64,000 nt of DNA from JAVVSK01 sp036654235. Its GTDB lineage: Bacteria; Bacillota; Clostridia; Christensenellales; CAG-138. The notes under the pieces were generated by a model that saw nothing but the letters and a program-made list of their open reading frames with translations, did no database searches and had not been told where the DNA came from. Below are positions 17,731-27,332 of this stretch, in pieces (positions within the stretch are counted from its first letter, which is position 1; each line of letters opens with the position of its first letter). The DNA is taken from contig JAVVSK010000004.1 of NCBI GenBank assembly GCA_036654235.1, positions 1-64,000 of the forward strand, written 5' to 3'. A program made the translations under genes and the position numbers.

Positions 17731-17903
17731 AAGCCGTATATTAAAGTAAGTTTCTTTGTAAGATACCCAAATATATGCATCATAAACTTTAGTGTTTCCC
17801 CGTCTTTGGGAGATATAATGCATAAAAATTCATCGAATGTTGATTGGATATTCTTCATAAAATGATATTGAATATTATCTTTAATTTGGAGGATTGTTCA
17901 ATA

Positions 17904-18602
17904 ATGAAAAAAATTGCTCTCATGCTTATATTTTTTTTGCTTTTAATCAGTGGCTGCTCAAACTCGGGCGTTTCTCTTCCTAACGCAACCCCTATACCGA
18001 CTTTTAATGAAATACCAACTAAATATCCCTTTACCGTTGCAATTGATGCTGGTCACGGTGGCTTCGACGGCGGAGCTACAGGAGTATCTACCGGCACACC
18101 GGAAAGCGAACTTAATCTCGACGTTGCTAAAAAATTAAAAACGGAGCTTATCAAAAAAGGTTTCAACGTCGTTATGACGCGTGAAACTGAAGACGCTATA
18201 GGAGTCGATAAAAACTCAGATATGAGAAAGCGAAAGGAAATATTAGGCGGAAAAAATATAGATATAATAGTTAGTATACATATGAATAAGTTTTCTGATA
18301 GAAGCGTTTTTGGTCCAATGGTGTTTTACATGAAAGGATCTTTGCCCGGGGAAGCTTTCGCAAAATGCATGATCTACGAAATCTGTGAAGCGGTAGGACA
18401 TTCTCAGCGCGCCTCAAACCCGGGTGATTATTACGTAATACGTGAAACATCCGCACCCGCTATCATAGTCGAATGCGGATTTCTATCGAACAAGTCGGAT
18501 GAGAAAAAACTGCTCACAGAAGAATATAGGGCTATTTTAGCTCATGGAATTGCTAACGGTATAATGCAATTTTACGATGGAAGTCTAAAAAATGAACAAT
18601 AA
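17904..18602 (+). CDS. N-acetylmuramoyl-L-alanine amidase lipoprotein (Amidase_3, CwlD-like)
   Basis: This 232-residue enzyme cleaves the MurNAc-L-Ala bond of peptidoglycan. It starts at an ATG after GGAGG (longer in-frame ATG at 17844 lacks an SD). The N terminus is a lipoprotein signal (LMLIFFLLLISGC). The catalytic domain shows the zinc motif AIDAGHGGFDGG, the Glu ligand in TPESELNLDVAKKL, the His in IIVSIHMN and the catalytic Glu in IIVECGFLSN. CwlD homologues make cortex muramic lactam in spores, but lipidation is unlike canonical CwlD, so a vegetative cell-wall role is equally possible. Confidence 0.9.
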   Translation: MKKIALMLIFFLLLISGCSNSGVSLPNATPIPTFNEIPTKYPFTVAIDAGHGGFDGGATGVSTGTPESELNLDVAKKLKTELIKKGFNVVMTRETEDAIGVDKNSDMRKRKEILGGKNIDIIVSIHMNKFSDRSVFGPMVFYMKGSLPGEAFAKCMIYEICEAVGHSQRASNPGDYYVIRETSAPAIIVECGFLSNKSDEKKLLTEEYRAILAHGIANGIMQFYDGSLKNEQ

Positions 18603-18664
18603 ACATCCGCATACGCCTTTTAAATATTGATCCAAATATAATTATAAAAGTCGCAATATTCGTA

Positions 18665-19435
18665 TCAGGTGAAATTCATTTCATATATTAATGCAAGACC
18701 GTTTAGGGTCAGCGTCGGGTTTAAAACGTCTATCGCGCGAGTTTCGGAGGCTATTATAGCCGACATTCCTCCCGTTGCGACGACTTTTATTGGATTCCCG
18801 AACTCTTGCGCTATTTCGAATATAATGTGTTCAACCATTCCTACGAAGCCATGTATAACCCCGGCGCGAACAGAATCCTGTGTATTGGTGCATATGACTT
18901 TAACGGGTTTTATAAATTCGATTTTAGGTAATAGCGCCGCGCTCTCCGTCAATGCATCCGTCGATACCTTTATACCGGGAGCTATAAGACCGCCCAAAAA
19001 CTCGCCGGATTTATTAAGCACGTTAAAGCTTGTTGCCGTTCCAAAATCGATAACGAGGAGATCGCCGCCATAAATTTTATTCGCCGCAACGCAATTACAT
19101 ATTCTATCCGACCCTAACTTTCCGGGAACATCATAGTTGTTTATAATTCCGGTTTTTAATGTCTTATCCACAAAAATCGGGCTTACGTCTTCAAAGTACA
19201 TCCTGCACATATGTTCTATTGTATAATTCATCGAAGGTATTACGGACGAAATAATTATCCCGCTTATCTCTTTTGTATCTATATCTATATTTCTAAAAAA
19301 CGCATCCATCTGTATCCCGTATTCATCGGAGGTACGCCGTTTATCCGAAGTCAGTCTCCAACTGCTTATAAGTTCCGTTTCGCTAAACAGCCCAACCTTT
19401 ATATTAGTGTTCCCAACGTCAAGCACCAAAAGCAT
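18665..19435 (-). CDS. coaX: Type III pantothenate kinase
   Basis: This 256-residue enzyme catalyses the first step of CoA synthesis (pantothenate plus ATP). Family motifs are LVLDVGNTNIKVGLF (phosphate-binding), GKLGSDRICNCVAA and LLVIDFGTATSFNVL with GGLIAPG; these belong to the ASKHA fold. Type III kinases are not inhibited by CoA and need a monovalent cation. The ATG at 19435 follows GGAGAAG. It is convergent with the amidase gene. coaE, the last step of the same pathway, is 6 kb away on the other strand. Confidence 0.95.
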   Translation of the reverse strand: MLLVLDVGNTNIKVGLFSETELISSWRLTSDKRRTSDEYGIQMDAFFRNIDIDTKEISGIIISSVIPSMNYTIEHMCRMYFEDVSPIFVDKTLKTGIINNYDVPGKLGSDRICNCVAANKIYGGDLLVIDFGTATSFNVLNKSGEFLGGLIAPGIKVSTDALTESAALLPKIEFIKPVKVICTNTQDSVRAGVIHGFVGMVEHIIFEIAQEFGNPIKVVATGGMSAIIASETRAIDVLNPTLTLNGLALIYEMNFT

Positions 19436-19734
19436 ATTGCTTCTCCATTCATAATAAAATCAATGAATTGTACCACGAAGCAATTAGCTTTTCAATCATA
19501 AACCGTAGTCAAACGACAAAGTACATGAATATAATAGTTACGCTAAAAAAGCATATAAGTTAAGCCATGAGACGCTTGAATTTTAATAAGCCTTATTGTC
19601 CTTATTTCCGTTGTCACGTATTGTTTTCTATAAGTCCTTCGTTTTTTGCTGAGCAAAATTGATTATTTTAAATACCCCGGCTGTTGCCCTTACGCCTAAG
19701 TCTTGTTATAATAATATTGGTAAACGGAGGAAGT

Positions 19735-20391
19735 ATGGCTAAAATAATTGCGTTCGAGGGGATAGACGGAAGCGGAAAAACCTTGCAATTTAAGATTTTA
19801 AGCGATTTTTTACGTAAAATGGGTAAGACCGTTAAAATTTTAGATTTCCCTAATTATGATGGGTTTATAGGCTCCGAGCTTGGCGCGCTTTTACGCGGAA
19901 AAAATAATATTAATGCACGGACGATAGACGCAAAGAGCATGGCGCTTTGGTTTGCTCTTGATAGATTTGAAAGCATTTCCGGAACGGATATGTTGTCTGG
20001 TGATTTTATTCTCATAAACCGGTATACATTGAGTAATGCAGTATATCAAAGCGTACGCGGCGAGGATATAGTCGATTTCATTTTAAAGTTTGAACACGAT
20101 ATATTGAAATTGCCTAAGCCTGATGCATACATTTATCTAGCGGTAGACCCCGTAGTCGCTCAAAAAAATGTGCTTAAAAAGAAAAAAAGGCGTTATCTCG
20201 GCAATGAAACGCAGGATGTCTATGAAGCGTCGCGCGACCTTCAGCTTAGGGTTTTTGAAAAATATGAGGAATGCGCCGCTAAGTTTTCAAGCATAATAAA
20301 AATACAGTGCGTTGAAGAAAGCTCTATGAAATCAAAAGAAAAAATTGCGAATATGGTTGTATGCGCACTTAAAGAAAAAAATATAATTTAA
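19735..20391 (+). CDS. Thymidylate-kinase-like nucleotide kinase
   Basis: A 218-residue P-loop kinase: Walker A FEGIDGSGKT at the N terminus, DFPNYDGFIGSELGALL, ALDRFES and NRYTLSNAVYQS, followed by a basic lid stretch (KKKKRRYLG). This is the dTMP kinase layout. Canonical members have Asp-Arg-Tyr at the NRY position; Asn here is a substitution at the conserved acidic residue, so activity on dTMP should be checked. The start at 19735 follows CGGAGG; an upstream in-frame start would overlap the promoter region. It is followed after 13 bases by phosphofructokinase, probably one operon. Confidence 0.82.
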   Translation: MAKIIAFEGIDGSGKTLQFKILSDFLRKMGKTVKILDFPNYDGFIGSELGALLRGKNNINARTIDAKSMALWFALDRFESISGTDMLSGDFILINRYTLSNAVYQSVRGEDIVDFILKFEHDILKLPKPDAYIYLAVDPVVAQKNVLKKKKRRYLGNETQDVYEASRDLQLRVFEKYEECAAKFSSIIKIQCVEESSMKSKEKIANMVVCALKEKNII

Positions 20392-20404
20392 AAAAACGGA
20401 GGAC

Positions 20405-21469
20405 ATGATGAGAAAGATCGGAATTTTAACGGGCGGCGGAGATTGCCCGGGGTTAAACGCGGTTATCAGGGGAATAGTCGAGAGCTGCGAAAATGGTGGT
20501 GTTTCGGTCTATGGCTTTTTTGACGGATGGCGCGGTGCTCTTACCGGTGAAGGAAAGTTGCTGACGCTAAAGGACGTTGACGGAATTCAAACTAAGGGAG
20601 GAACGATTCTCGGAAGCTCAAGAACTAACGTAATGAAAATTGAAAACGGACCGCAGACTATTAAGGCAACCATGGCAGCTCTCGATCTTGAAGGACTCGC
20701 GGCTATCGGTGGCGACGATACTTTAGGCGTGGCTAATAAACTTAGAAAAGAATACGGAATGAATATGGTGGGCGTACCGAAGACAATAGATAATGACCTC
20801 TCTTGTACCGACTATACTTTTGGCTTTGATACTGCCAGCAATATCGCAATGGAGGCAATAGATAGGCTTCATACGACCGCCGCTTCACATTCCCGCTGCA
20901 TGATAGTTGAATGTATGGGACGACATACGGGTTGGATAGCGCTTCAGGCTGGGCTGGCCGGAAACGCGCACCTGGTTTTAATCCCAGAGTTTAAAAAAAC
21001 TTTTGAAGAGATATACACTATTGTAAAGAATCGCTATCTGCGTGGCGAAAAATACACTCTTATATCTGTAGCAGAGGGCTTCGAGCTAGGCGGAGATGAT
21101 GAAGACCTTGGCTTTGACACATTCGGAAATAAGCTTCTTATAAACCGCGAAATAGGAAAAACGCTTTCGGATAGACTCGAAAAAGCTATGCGCGAAGATC
21201 CAGAGCTTCCCGAAAAACGAAAATACTTTGAATGCAGAAGCGTAATTTTGGGGCATCTACAGCGCGGAGGTGCACCAAGTGCGTTCGACCGCGTCCTCGG
21301 AACACGACTCGGCGTAAAGGCCGGCGAACTCGTCGTTAACGGAGAATATGGCAACATGGTTGCCCTTAATGGAACGCGAATAGTAGCAGCCGACCTAGAT
21401 AAAGCGGTAACCGAAAGAAAATGCGTAGATGCGGAATTTTACAATGCCGCCGCTTTGTATTTTAAATAA
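20405..21469 (+). CDS. 6-phosphofructokinase, probably pyrophosphate-dependent
   Basis: This 354-residue PfkA-superfamily enzyme phosphorylates fructose-6-phosphate. Motifs: GILTGGGDCPGLNAVIRGIV, AIGGDDTLGVA, VGVPKTIDNDL, RCMIVECMGRHTGWIALQAG, VAEGFELGG and LGHLQRGG. The key is GGDDT, with Asp where ATP enzymes have Gly in GGDGS, together with Lys in PKTIDND; this pair is the classical signature of PPi-dependent PFK. I therefore infer diphosphate:fructose-6-phosphate phosphotransferase (EC 2.7.1.90), reversible in glycolysis. The start ATG pair at 20405/20408 lies just after GGAGGAC. It ends at a shared terminator facing hpf. Confidence 0.9.
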   Translation: MMRKIGILTGGGDCPGLNAVIRGIVESCENGGVSVYGFFDGWRGALTGEGKLLTLKDVDGIQTKGGTILGSSRTNVMKIENGPQTIKATMAALDLEGLAAIGGDDTLGVANKLRKEYGMNMVGVPKTIDNDLSCTDYTFGFDTASNIAMEAIDRLHTTAASHSRCMIVECMGRHTGWIALQAGLAGNAHLVLIPEFKKTFEEIYTIVKNRYLRGEKYTLISVAEGFELGGDDEDLGFDTFGNKLLINREIGKTLSDRLEKAMREDPELPEKRKYFECRSVILGHLQRGGAPSAFDRVLGTRLGVKAGELVVNGEYGNMVALNGTRIVAADLDKAVTERKCVDAEFYNAAALYFK

Positions 21470-21565
21470 AGCGCTAAATTTCCAAAAATAAATTACGCTA
21501 AACCACAGAGGTAGCGCTAACTTTTGTAATTTATGCCGAATATTTCTTTACTCGCGTTTTAATAT

Positions 21566-21604
21566 AAAACGTCTCGCCAACTTAAAGAGGAGGCGAGACG
21601 TTTT
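21566..21604. terminator. Bidirectional intrinsic terminator
   Basis: A perfect 13-base-pair stem (21566-21578 with 21592-21604) lies between the convergent phosphofructokinase and hpf genes, with A and T tracts on its outer sides. Confidence 0.85.
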
Positions 21605-21667
21605 GATAATTGAATCATCTTAAGTTACCGTTTCTTCACCGCGGCAACCGAATAAAAAAATTAAAAA

Positions 21668-22204
21668 TCAATCCGGTTCAATAAGACCATAGTTCCCGTC
21701 TTTTCTCAAATAAAGAACGTTCATTAGTCCCGTATTTCCATTAGTAAATACATAGAAAGAATGCCCCAAAAGTTCAAGCTGCATCATTGCTTCGTCAACC
21801 GTCATAGGCTTAATATCAAAATGCTTTACCTTTACAACGCACTTTTCATCTTGCGCGGTTTCCGCGTCGGAATTCTCATTGAAAATCGGCTCGCCATATT
21901 TAAACGCCCCGACTCTTAGGTTGCGTTCAAGCTTTGTACGGTGTTTCATTATCTGCCGCTCAAGTTTTTTAAGCACACTATCGACAGACGCATACATATC
22001 ACCAGTGACCTCCTCGGCACGGATAAGTCCGCCATCGTAAGGAATTGTTACTTCGACGATATGACGACCGCGTTCAACGGCAAGCGTTATATGCGCCTCA
22101 GTTTCTTCGGGGAAATACCTATCAAGTTTCCCAACTTTTTTTTCACAGATCTGTTGTAAATAATCGGACACCTCAATGTTTTTCCCTGTAATCGAAATAC
22201 GCAT
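21668..22204 (-). CDS. hpf: Ribosome hibernation promoting factor, long form
   Basis: This 178-residue protein dimerises 70S ribosomes in stationary phase. The N-terminal domain (about 1-100) starts MRISITGKNIEVSDYLQQIC and has the HPF/YfiA beta-alpha fold. The C-terminal dimerisation domain (about 120-178) shows KHFDIKPMTVDEAMMQLELL, then GHSFYVFTN and NVLYLRKDGNYGLIEP. The long form is typical of Gram-positive bacteria. AAAGGAG sits 8 bases before the ATG. Confidence 0.96.
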   Translation of the reverse strand: MRISITGKNIEVSDYLQQICEKKVGKLDRYFPEETEAHITLAVERGRHIVEVTIPYDGGLIRAEEVTGDMYASVDSVLKKLERQIMKHRTKLERNLRVGAFKYGEPIFNENSDAETAQDEKCVVKVKHFDIKPMTVDEAMMQLELLGHSFYVFTNGNTGLMNVLYLRKDGNYGLIEPD

Positions 22205-22494
22205 GGTTATGCTCCTTTCGCGGCGCGCCTTTAGTTGCGCGTCTTTACTTTAAATAATTCTTAAATAAACCTCGATTTCCTGCCTTCTTAGATAGAAAAA
22301 TAACAAAATCACAATCTTCACTTTTATTTCTAAATATTCTTAAAGAAAAGCTGTTTTTCTCAGCGCAGTAATCTAAAATTCAATTGATAATTTCTCGAAG
22401 GCTTTTAAAAACAAGGCTACTGTGTTAAAATAGTTATATTGATATCTAAATTGGCTTTTTAACAAGTTAAATAGTGAAGGGCGGCTTAATCTTT

Positions 22495-25059
22495 ATGGAA
22501 AAACTCATAGCGATAGATGGCAATAGTCTGATGCATAGAGCTTTTTATGCACTTCCTCCGATGATAACGCGCGAAGGAATTCCGACCGGAACGGTGTTTG
22601 GCTTTATAAGTATGCTATTCAGACTTTTGGATTATGAACCGACCCGCCTTCTTGTCGCATTTGATACCCATGAGCCTACTTTTCGCCATAAAGAATATGA
22701 CGGCTATAAGGCAGGTCGCCGCGAAACTCCGGACGATTTAAGAGCTCAGTTTCCTATAGTAAAAAAGCTTCTTATGGATATGGGTATTCGCGTTATTGAA
22801 TGCCCCGGATTTGAGGCTGATGATATTTTAGGAACATTTTCGCGCATCGCTGCTGAAAAAGGTATCGAAACTATTCTCGTAACGGGAGATAAAGACGTTT
22901 TACAACTTATCGGAAAAAACGTAAAGGCATTGCTTACTAAAAAAGGAGTTACCGAAACTCAGCTCTTTGACGTTGAAACCCTTAAAAATGAATATGCCCT
23001 TACGCCAGACCAAATGCGAGACTTAAAGGGTCTTATGGGAGATAACTCGGATAATTTACCGGGAATAAAAGGTGTAGGTGAAAAAACCGCTTTAAAGTTA
23101 CTTGAAAAATATAAAACTCTCGATGGCGTTTTAGCTAATGCAAGTAACGAAAAAGGCGCACTTCGCTTAAAGTTGGAAGAACCTAAAAACATTGAGACGG
23201 CACTCCTCAGTTATCGCCTTGGAACTATAAATACCAATGCTCCCGTAAAAGAAACCCTCGACGACTGTACTTTTGATAAGGGAAGTATAAAAAACGCAAT
23301 TCCATACATGACGGAACTTGAACTTAAAAAGCTTATAGAGCGCATTCCAAAAACAGAAACGAAAAATATTTCTTCCGAAATTATTGAGTCGGTTAAAACG
23401 ACTTGGGTATCTGGGAAGGCTGATATTTTACGCATTGCAGAGATAATAGCAAAAGAAAAGGTGGCGGCGATATTCTTTTCGGATTCAATAACTATAGCCT
23501 TCAAAAAAAATGAACAATACGCGATAAAGCTTTCGTCAACGCCTCTCGAAACTGACGACGGAACGCCTATTTTTGAAACTATCCGCGCACTGCGACCTTT
23601 TTTTGAGAGCGAGGTTAAAAAGGTCGTTTTCGACGCTAAATCAATTTTGCACAAGCTTAAAGAATATGATATTAATATTAGTAATATAGTATTTGACACA
23701 ATGATAGCTGACTATATATTAAACGCTACGCAATCCGTAAACTCGCTTTCTGATCTGATGAAAGAAAGGAATGTCATCGGAAATGCAGATGCTTCTGCTA
23801 TCCTTTCTATTGCTACAGCTATGCGAGAGGAACTTAAAGATAAAAACCTCGATATTCTATACGATGAAATTGAGCACCCTCTAATATTTGTTCTATATTC
23901 TATGGAGGAGCAGGGATTTTTCATGGATAGAAGCGTTTTAGATGCCTTATCTCTAACTTTCGCCGATAAAAAAGAGCAATTGGCTAAAAAGATATACGCT
24001 CTTGCTGGTGAAGAATTCAATATACTTTCGACAAAACAGCTTGGGGTTATTCTCTTTGAAAAGCTAGGGCTGCCTCACGGGAGAAAGACGAAAACGGGCT
24101 ATTCAACAGATGCTGATGTTTTAGATTCGCTCAGCGATAAACATGAAATATTGCCATTAATAACAAACTACCGTTTTATAACTAAGCTAAAAAGCACCTT
24201 TGTTGACGGGCTTTTACCTCTCATAGGAATAGACGGAAAGGTGCATACAACCCTTAATCAAACGGTTACGGCGACGGGACGAATATCAAGTACCGAACCC
24301 AATCTCCAAAATATACCCGTTCGTACTGAACTTGGGCATAAAATTCGCCGCGCATTTATCGCCAGCCCCGGTAATTTCCTTATAGATGCAGATTATTCTC
24401 AAATAGAGCTTAGAGTACTTGCACATATCAGCGGAGACGTAGGAATGATAAAGGCTTTTAAAGACGGTGCGGATATTCATGCGCGAACGGCTGCTGAAGT
24501 TTTCGATACCGACGAGGTGACGAAAGAACAGCGCACTGCGGCAAAAGCCGTTAACTTCGGAATTGTTTACGGGATAAGTGACTTTGGTCTCGCAAAGAAC
24601 TTAGGTGTTTCAAGAGCACGCGCTGGTGAATATATAACGCGCTATTTAGAACGTTTTTCCGGGGTTAGAAGCTATATGAAAGAGAGCGTTGAAACCGCAA
24701 AGCGTTTAGGCTATGCAGCAACACTAATGGGTAGGCAACGCGCGCTTCCCGAGATAAACTCCTCTAATTTCCATTCGCGCTCTTTTGGCGAACGCGTCGC
24801 AATGAATATGCCTATACAGGGTACGGCTGCTGATATTATAAAGCTCGCTATGGTTAAGGTTAATGAAAGGTTGCGAGAAGGCGGCTTTAAGGCAAAGCTG
24901 ATTTTACAGATTCATGATGAACTTATTATAGATACACCCTCAAACGAAGTTGACGAAGTATCTCAAATATTAAAGGAATGCATGGAAAACGTCGTCAAGC
25001 TCTCTGTGCCTATAATTGCGGACGTAGGCATAGGGACAAGTTGGTTTGACGCAAAATAG
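22495..25059 (+). CDS. polA: DNA polymerase I
   Basis: An 854-residue repair and Okazaki-fragment polymerase. The N-terminal 5'-3' exonuclease/FEN domain (about 1-290) has FEADDILGTFSR, VTGDKDVLQLI and LKGLMGDNSDNLPGIKGVG. The middle 3'-5' exonuclease-fold domain lacks the DxE proofreading motif (the strand reads IFFSDSITIAF), as in other Bacillota enzymes. The polymerase domain has motif A DADYSQIELRVLA (near 631), motif B KAVNFGIVYG (near 684) and motif C QIHDEL (near 807). ATG 22495 is preferred to the GTG at 22474; the SD is weak. It is followed after 10 bases by coaE. Confidence 0.96.
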   Translation: MEKLIAIDGNSLMHRAFYALPPMITREGIPTGTVFGFISMLFRLLDYEPTRLLVAFDTHEPTFRHKEYDGYKAGRRETPDDLRAQFPIVKKLLMDMGIRVIECPGFEADDILGTFSRIAAEKGIETILVTGDKDVLQLIGKNVKALLTKKGVTETQLFDVETLKNEYALTPDQMRDLKGLMGDNSDNLPGIKGVGEKTALKLLEKYKTLDGVLANASNEKGALRLKLEEPKNIETALLSYRLGTINTNAPVKETLDDCTFDKGSIKNAIPYMTELELKKLIERIPKTETKNISSEIIESVKTTWVSGKADILRIAEIIAKEKVAAIFFSDSITIAFKKNEQYAIKLSSTPLETDDGTPIFETIRALRPFFESEVKKVVFDAKSILHKLKEYDINISNIVFDTMIADYILNATQSVNSLSDLMKERNVIGNADASAILSIATAMREELKDKNLDILYDEIEHPLIFVLYSMEEQGFFMDRSVLDALSLTFADKKEQLAKKIYALAGEEFNILSTKQLGVILFEKLGLPHGRKTKTGYSTDADVLDSLSDKHEILPLITNYRFITKLKSTFVDGLLPLIGIDGKVHTTLNQTVTATGRISSTEPNLQNIPVRTELGHKIRRAFIASPGNFLIDADYSQIELRVLAHISGDVGMIKAFKDGADIHARTAAEVFDTDEVTKEQRTAAKAVNFGIVYGISDFGLAKNLGVSRARAGEYITRYLERFSGVRSYMKESVETAKRLGYAATLMGRQRALPEINSSNFHSRSFGERVAMNMPIQGTAADIIKLAMVKVNERLREGGFKAKLILQIHDELIIDTPSNEVDEVSQILKECMENVVKLSVPIIADVGIGTSWFDAK

Positions 25060-25069
25060 AGGGCTAAAA

Positions 25070-25669
25070 ATGAAAATGATAGGATTAACGGGTGGAATAG
25101 GCGCGGGTAAAACGACCGTTGCGCGTCGTCTCGCGGCTCTCGGCGCTGAGATTATATCGGCTGACGAAATTTCGCGCACGGCGCTTTTTCCAAATTCGCC
25201 TTGTATAGATAAAATATACACGGTTTTTGGTGAAACAGTATTTTCAAGCGATGGCGTTATTGACCGAAAAAAACTTTCGGGCATAGTATTTAACGATAAA
25301 GATGCCCTCAATAAGCTGAATTCTATTATGCATCCCTATATAATAGGCGAAATGAAGGATATAGCTTTTGAGCGTAAAAAAAGCGGAACATCCGAAATTT
25401 TGCTCTTTGATGTACCTCTTCTTATCGAAACCGGGTTTCATGAATTTGTTGATGAGGTCTGGGTCGTAGACGCACCAATGGAGCTTAAAATTAAAAGGGT
25501 TATGGAGCGAGACTTCTGTTCAAGAGAAGACGTTTTATGCCGTATGAATGCACAGATGAGTGACGATAAAAAAAACGCTTTTGCTACAAATATAATTATG
25601 AACTGCGGAGATATGGAGACGCTATACGCTGTCGTTGACGAATTATATGCCGTCGCCATTAAAAAATAA
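25070..25669 (+). CDS. coaE: Dephospho-CoA kinase
   Basis: A 199-residue P-loop kinase for the last step of CoA synthesis (3'-phosphorylation of dephospho-CoA). Walker A is LTGGIGAGKTTVARRL; then ISADEISR, LLFDVPLLIETGF (the DVPLL substrate motif) and a lid with RVMERD. The ATG at 25070 follows GAGGG; an upstream TTG overlaps polA. polA-coaE is a frequent clostridial/bacillar pairing. The following lipoprotein gene starts one base after its stop, so all three are probably cotranscribed. Confidence 0.95.
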   Translation: MKMIGLTGGIGAGKTTVARRLAALGAEIISADEISRTALFPNSPCIDKIYTVFGETVFSSDGVIDRKKLSGIVFNDKDALNKLNSIMHPYIIGEMKDIAFERKKSGTSEILLFDVPLLIETGFHEFVDEVWVVDAPMELKIKRVMERDFCSREDVLCRMNAQMSDDKKNAFATNIIMNCGDMETLYAVVDELYAVAIKK

Positions 25670-25670
25670 A

Positions 25671-27281
25671 ATGAAAAATAGATTCCTTATTGTCTGTATT
25701 GCTATGCTTTTAGTTTTCGCTCTTCTTACTTCCTCCTGCGGAATGAGACACGAAAATAATCCAACCCCATCACCTACCTTATCACCAACGCCAATTCCAA
25801 CCCCAAAGCCCGGTGGTGAGCTTAAATTTCCTATGCCCGAAAACGCGAATATAACGAATCCGCTAACGGTTAACACCGAAGAGCTTATGCTTATGTTTTC
25901 TATGGTGTTTGAAAGTCTTATTCGTCTCGACGGTTCCAATAAGCCCGTTTCATCTCTAGCTGAAAGTTGGAACATCGATAGTGAAACGGGTAAGACCTTT
26001 ACGATAAAACTAAGAAGTAATGTATATTTTCATGGGAGTAGTGCGCTCTTAAAGGCGGATGACGTTGTTTATACGATAGATAAAATAAAAGAGCTTGGAT
26101 CTGACAGCTATTACGCCTACAATGTTAGCCTTATAGAATCCGCCTCCGCGATCAATGATACAACGCTTAAAATAACAATGAAAGTCCCGGGGATATCTTC
26201 GTTGTATCTTTTTACGTTTCCTATAATTAAAACCGATGCAGATCTTACGGCAACGCCTATCGGAACAGGTGCGTATGAAGTACAAAGCGCTACTGGTACT
26301 CAGGTTTTACTCAGAGCCAACCCAAAATGGTGGAAACAAGCGCCATATATAACAAACATAGCGTTTATACCTAAGCTAAATAATGAAACAGCAATCGCTT
26401 CATATGAGGCTGGTCAGCTCAACTTTGTGCCTACCTCTGTACTTTCGATCGGACGATATAGAGAGGATGGCGTTACGAATATTGCCGACCTCATGACGCA
26501 AAATGTTGAGCTTATGCTTTTCAACTCAAACAATGCCGCCCTTTCCGATATAGCCGTTAGAAAGGCGTTAGCTTACGCTATAGACAGGAGTTCCGTTATA
26601 TCGAATACTTATATGAACAGGGCTCAAACGTCGGATGTACCTATAGCGCCAGATTCGTTTTTATACGACAGTAAATCAATGATTTTTGAACATAATTCGG
26701 AATATGCCGCTAAACTCTTGAAAGAGGCGGGTTATAGCGATACAAACGGCGACGGCATACTCGAAAAAGGTGCTGTTACGCTTTCTTTTAACCTTCTCGT
26801 TAACGATACGATAGATAGTTCAGCACGAAAAAACGCTGCCGATGCATATGCTGAGCAACTTAAAAAGTGTGGCATATTGATAACCGTTGTAACCGCCGAA
26901 TATTCTCTCGCGTCAGTCGAAGAGACAAAATATATAACAATGCTTAAAAACGGGGAATTTGATATCGCTCTTATCGGTGTTAACCTTCCACAAAATTTTG
27001 ATCTCTCAGCGCTTCTCTCGGAAACGGGAGAGCGAAATTACGGAAAAATGTACGATGCTGAACTTTACGCTAAGGCTGTCTCCATTACCGCCGCCGTCGG
27101 CGAAGCTGAAAGCCGCATTGCTTCTTCGGAATTTTCTTCATGTTTCATTGAAAAACTTCCATTTTTAACTCTATATTTCAGACTCAACAGTATAATTTAT
27201 ACAGCAAAGTTGCAGGGGCTTTTTGACATGCGCGAACCCGATATTACGCGCAATGTCGAAAAATGGTGGTTCCTTGACTAA
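25671..27281 (+). CDS. Family 5 (oligopeptide/nickel type) ABC solute-binding lipoprotein
   Basis: This 536-residue lipoprotein has a signal peptide ending in the lipobox LLTSSC, a Pro/Thr/Ser-rich linker (TPSPTLSPTPIPTPKPGGE) and an SBP_bac_5 domain: SLAESWNIDSETGKTFTIKL, ADDVVYTIDKI, VRKALAYAIDRSSVI and the LLKEAGYSDTNGDGILEKG repeat-like stretch. Family 5 proteins capture peptides or other solutes for ABC importers. No permease or ATPase genes follow; instead the lspA gene, whose product matures lipoproteins, begins 50 bases downstream. The ATG at 25671 is one base after the coaE stop. Confidence 0.9.
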   Translation: MKNRFLIVCIAMLLVFALLTSSCGMRHENNPTPSPTLSPTPIPTPKPGGELKFPMPENANITNPLTVNTEELMLMFSMVFESLIRLDGSNKPVSSLAESWNIDSETGKTFTIKLRSNVYFHGSSALLKADDVVYTIDKIKELGSDSYYAYNVSLIESASAINDTTLKITMKVPGISSLYLFTFPIIKTDADLTATPIGTGAYEVQSATGTQVLLRANPKWWKQAPYITNIAFIPKLNNETAIASYEAGQLNFVPTSVLSIGRYREDGVTNIADLMTQNVELMLFNSNNAALSDIAVRKALAYAIDRSSVISNTYMNRAQTSDVPIAPDSFLYDSKSMIFEHNSEYAAKLLKEAGYSDTNGDGILEKGAVTLSFNLLVNDTIDSSARKNAADAYAEQLKKCGILITVVTAEYSLASVEETKYITMLKNGEFDIALIGVNLPQNFDLSALLSETGERNYGKMYDAELYAKAVSITAAVGEAESRIASSEFSSCFIEKLPFLTLYFRLNSIIYTAKLQGLFDMREPDITRNVEKWWFLD

Positions 27282-27302
27282 ACTCGGAAATTCCGTTAGA
27301 AT
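27274..27302 (+). promoter_or_regulatory. Promoter of lspA-rluD
   Basis: TTGACT (27274-27279), 17 bases, TAGAAT (27297-27302), overlapping the stop codon of the upstream lipoprotein gene. Confidence 0.65.
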
Positions 27303-27332
27303 TATACAGTATTTTATTTTTTTGGAGGTAAT

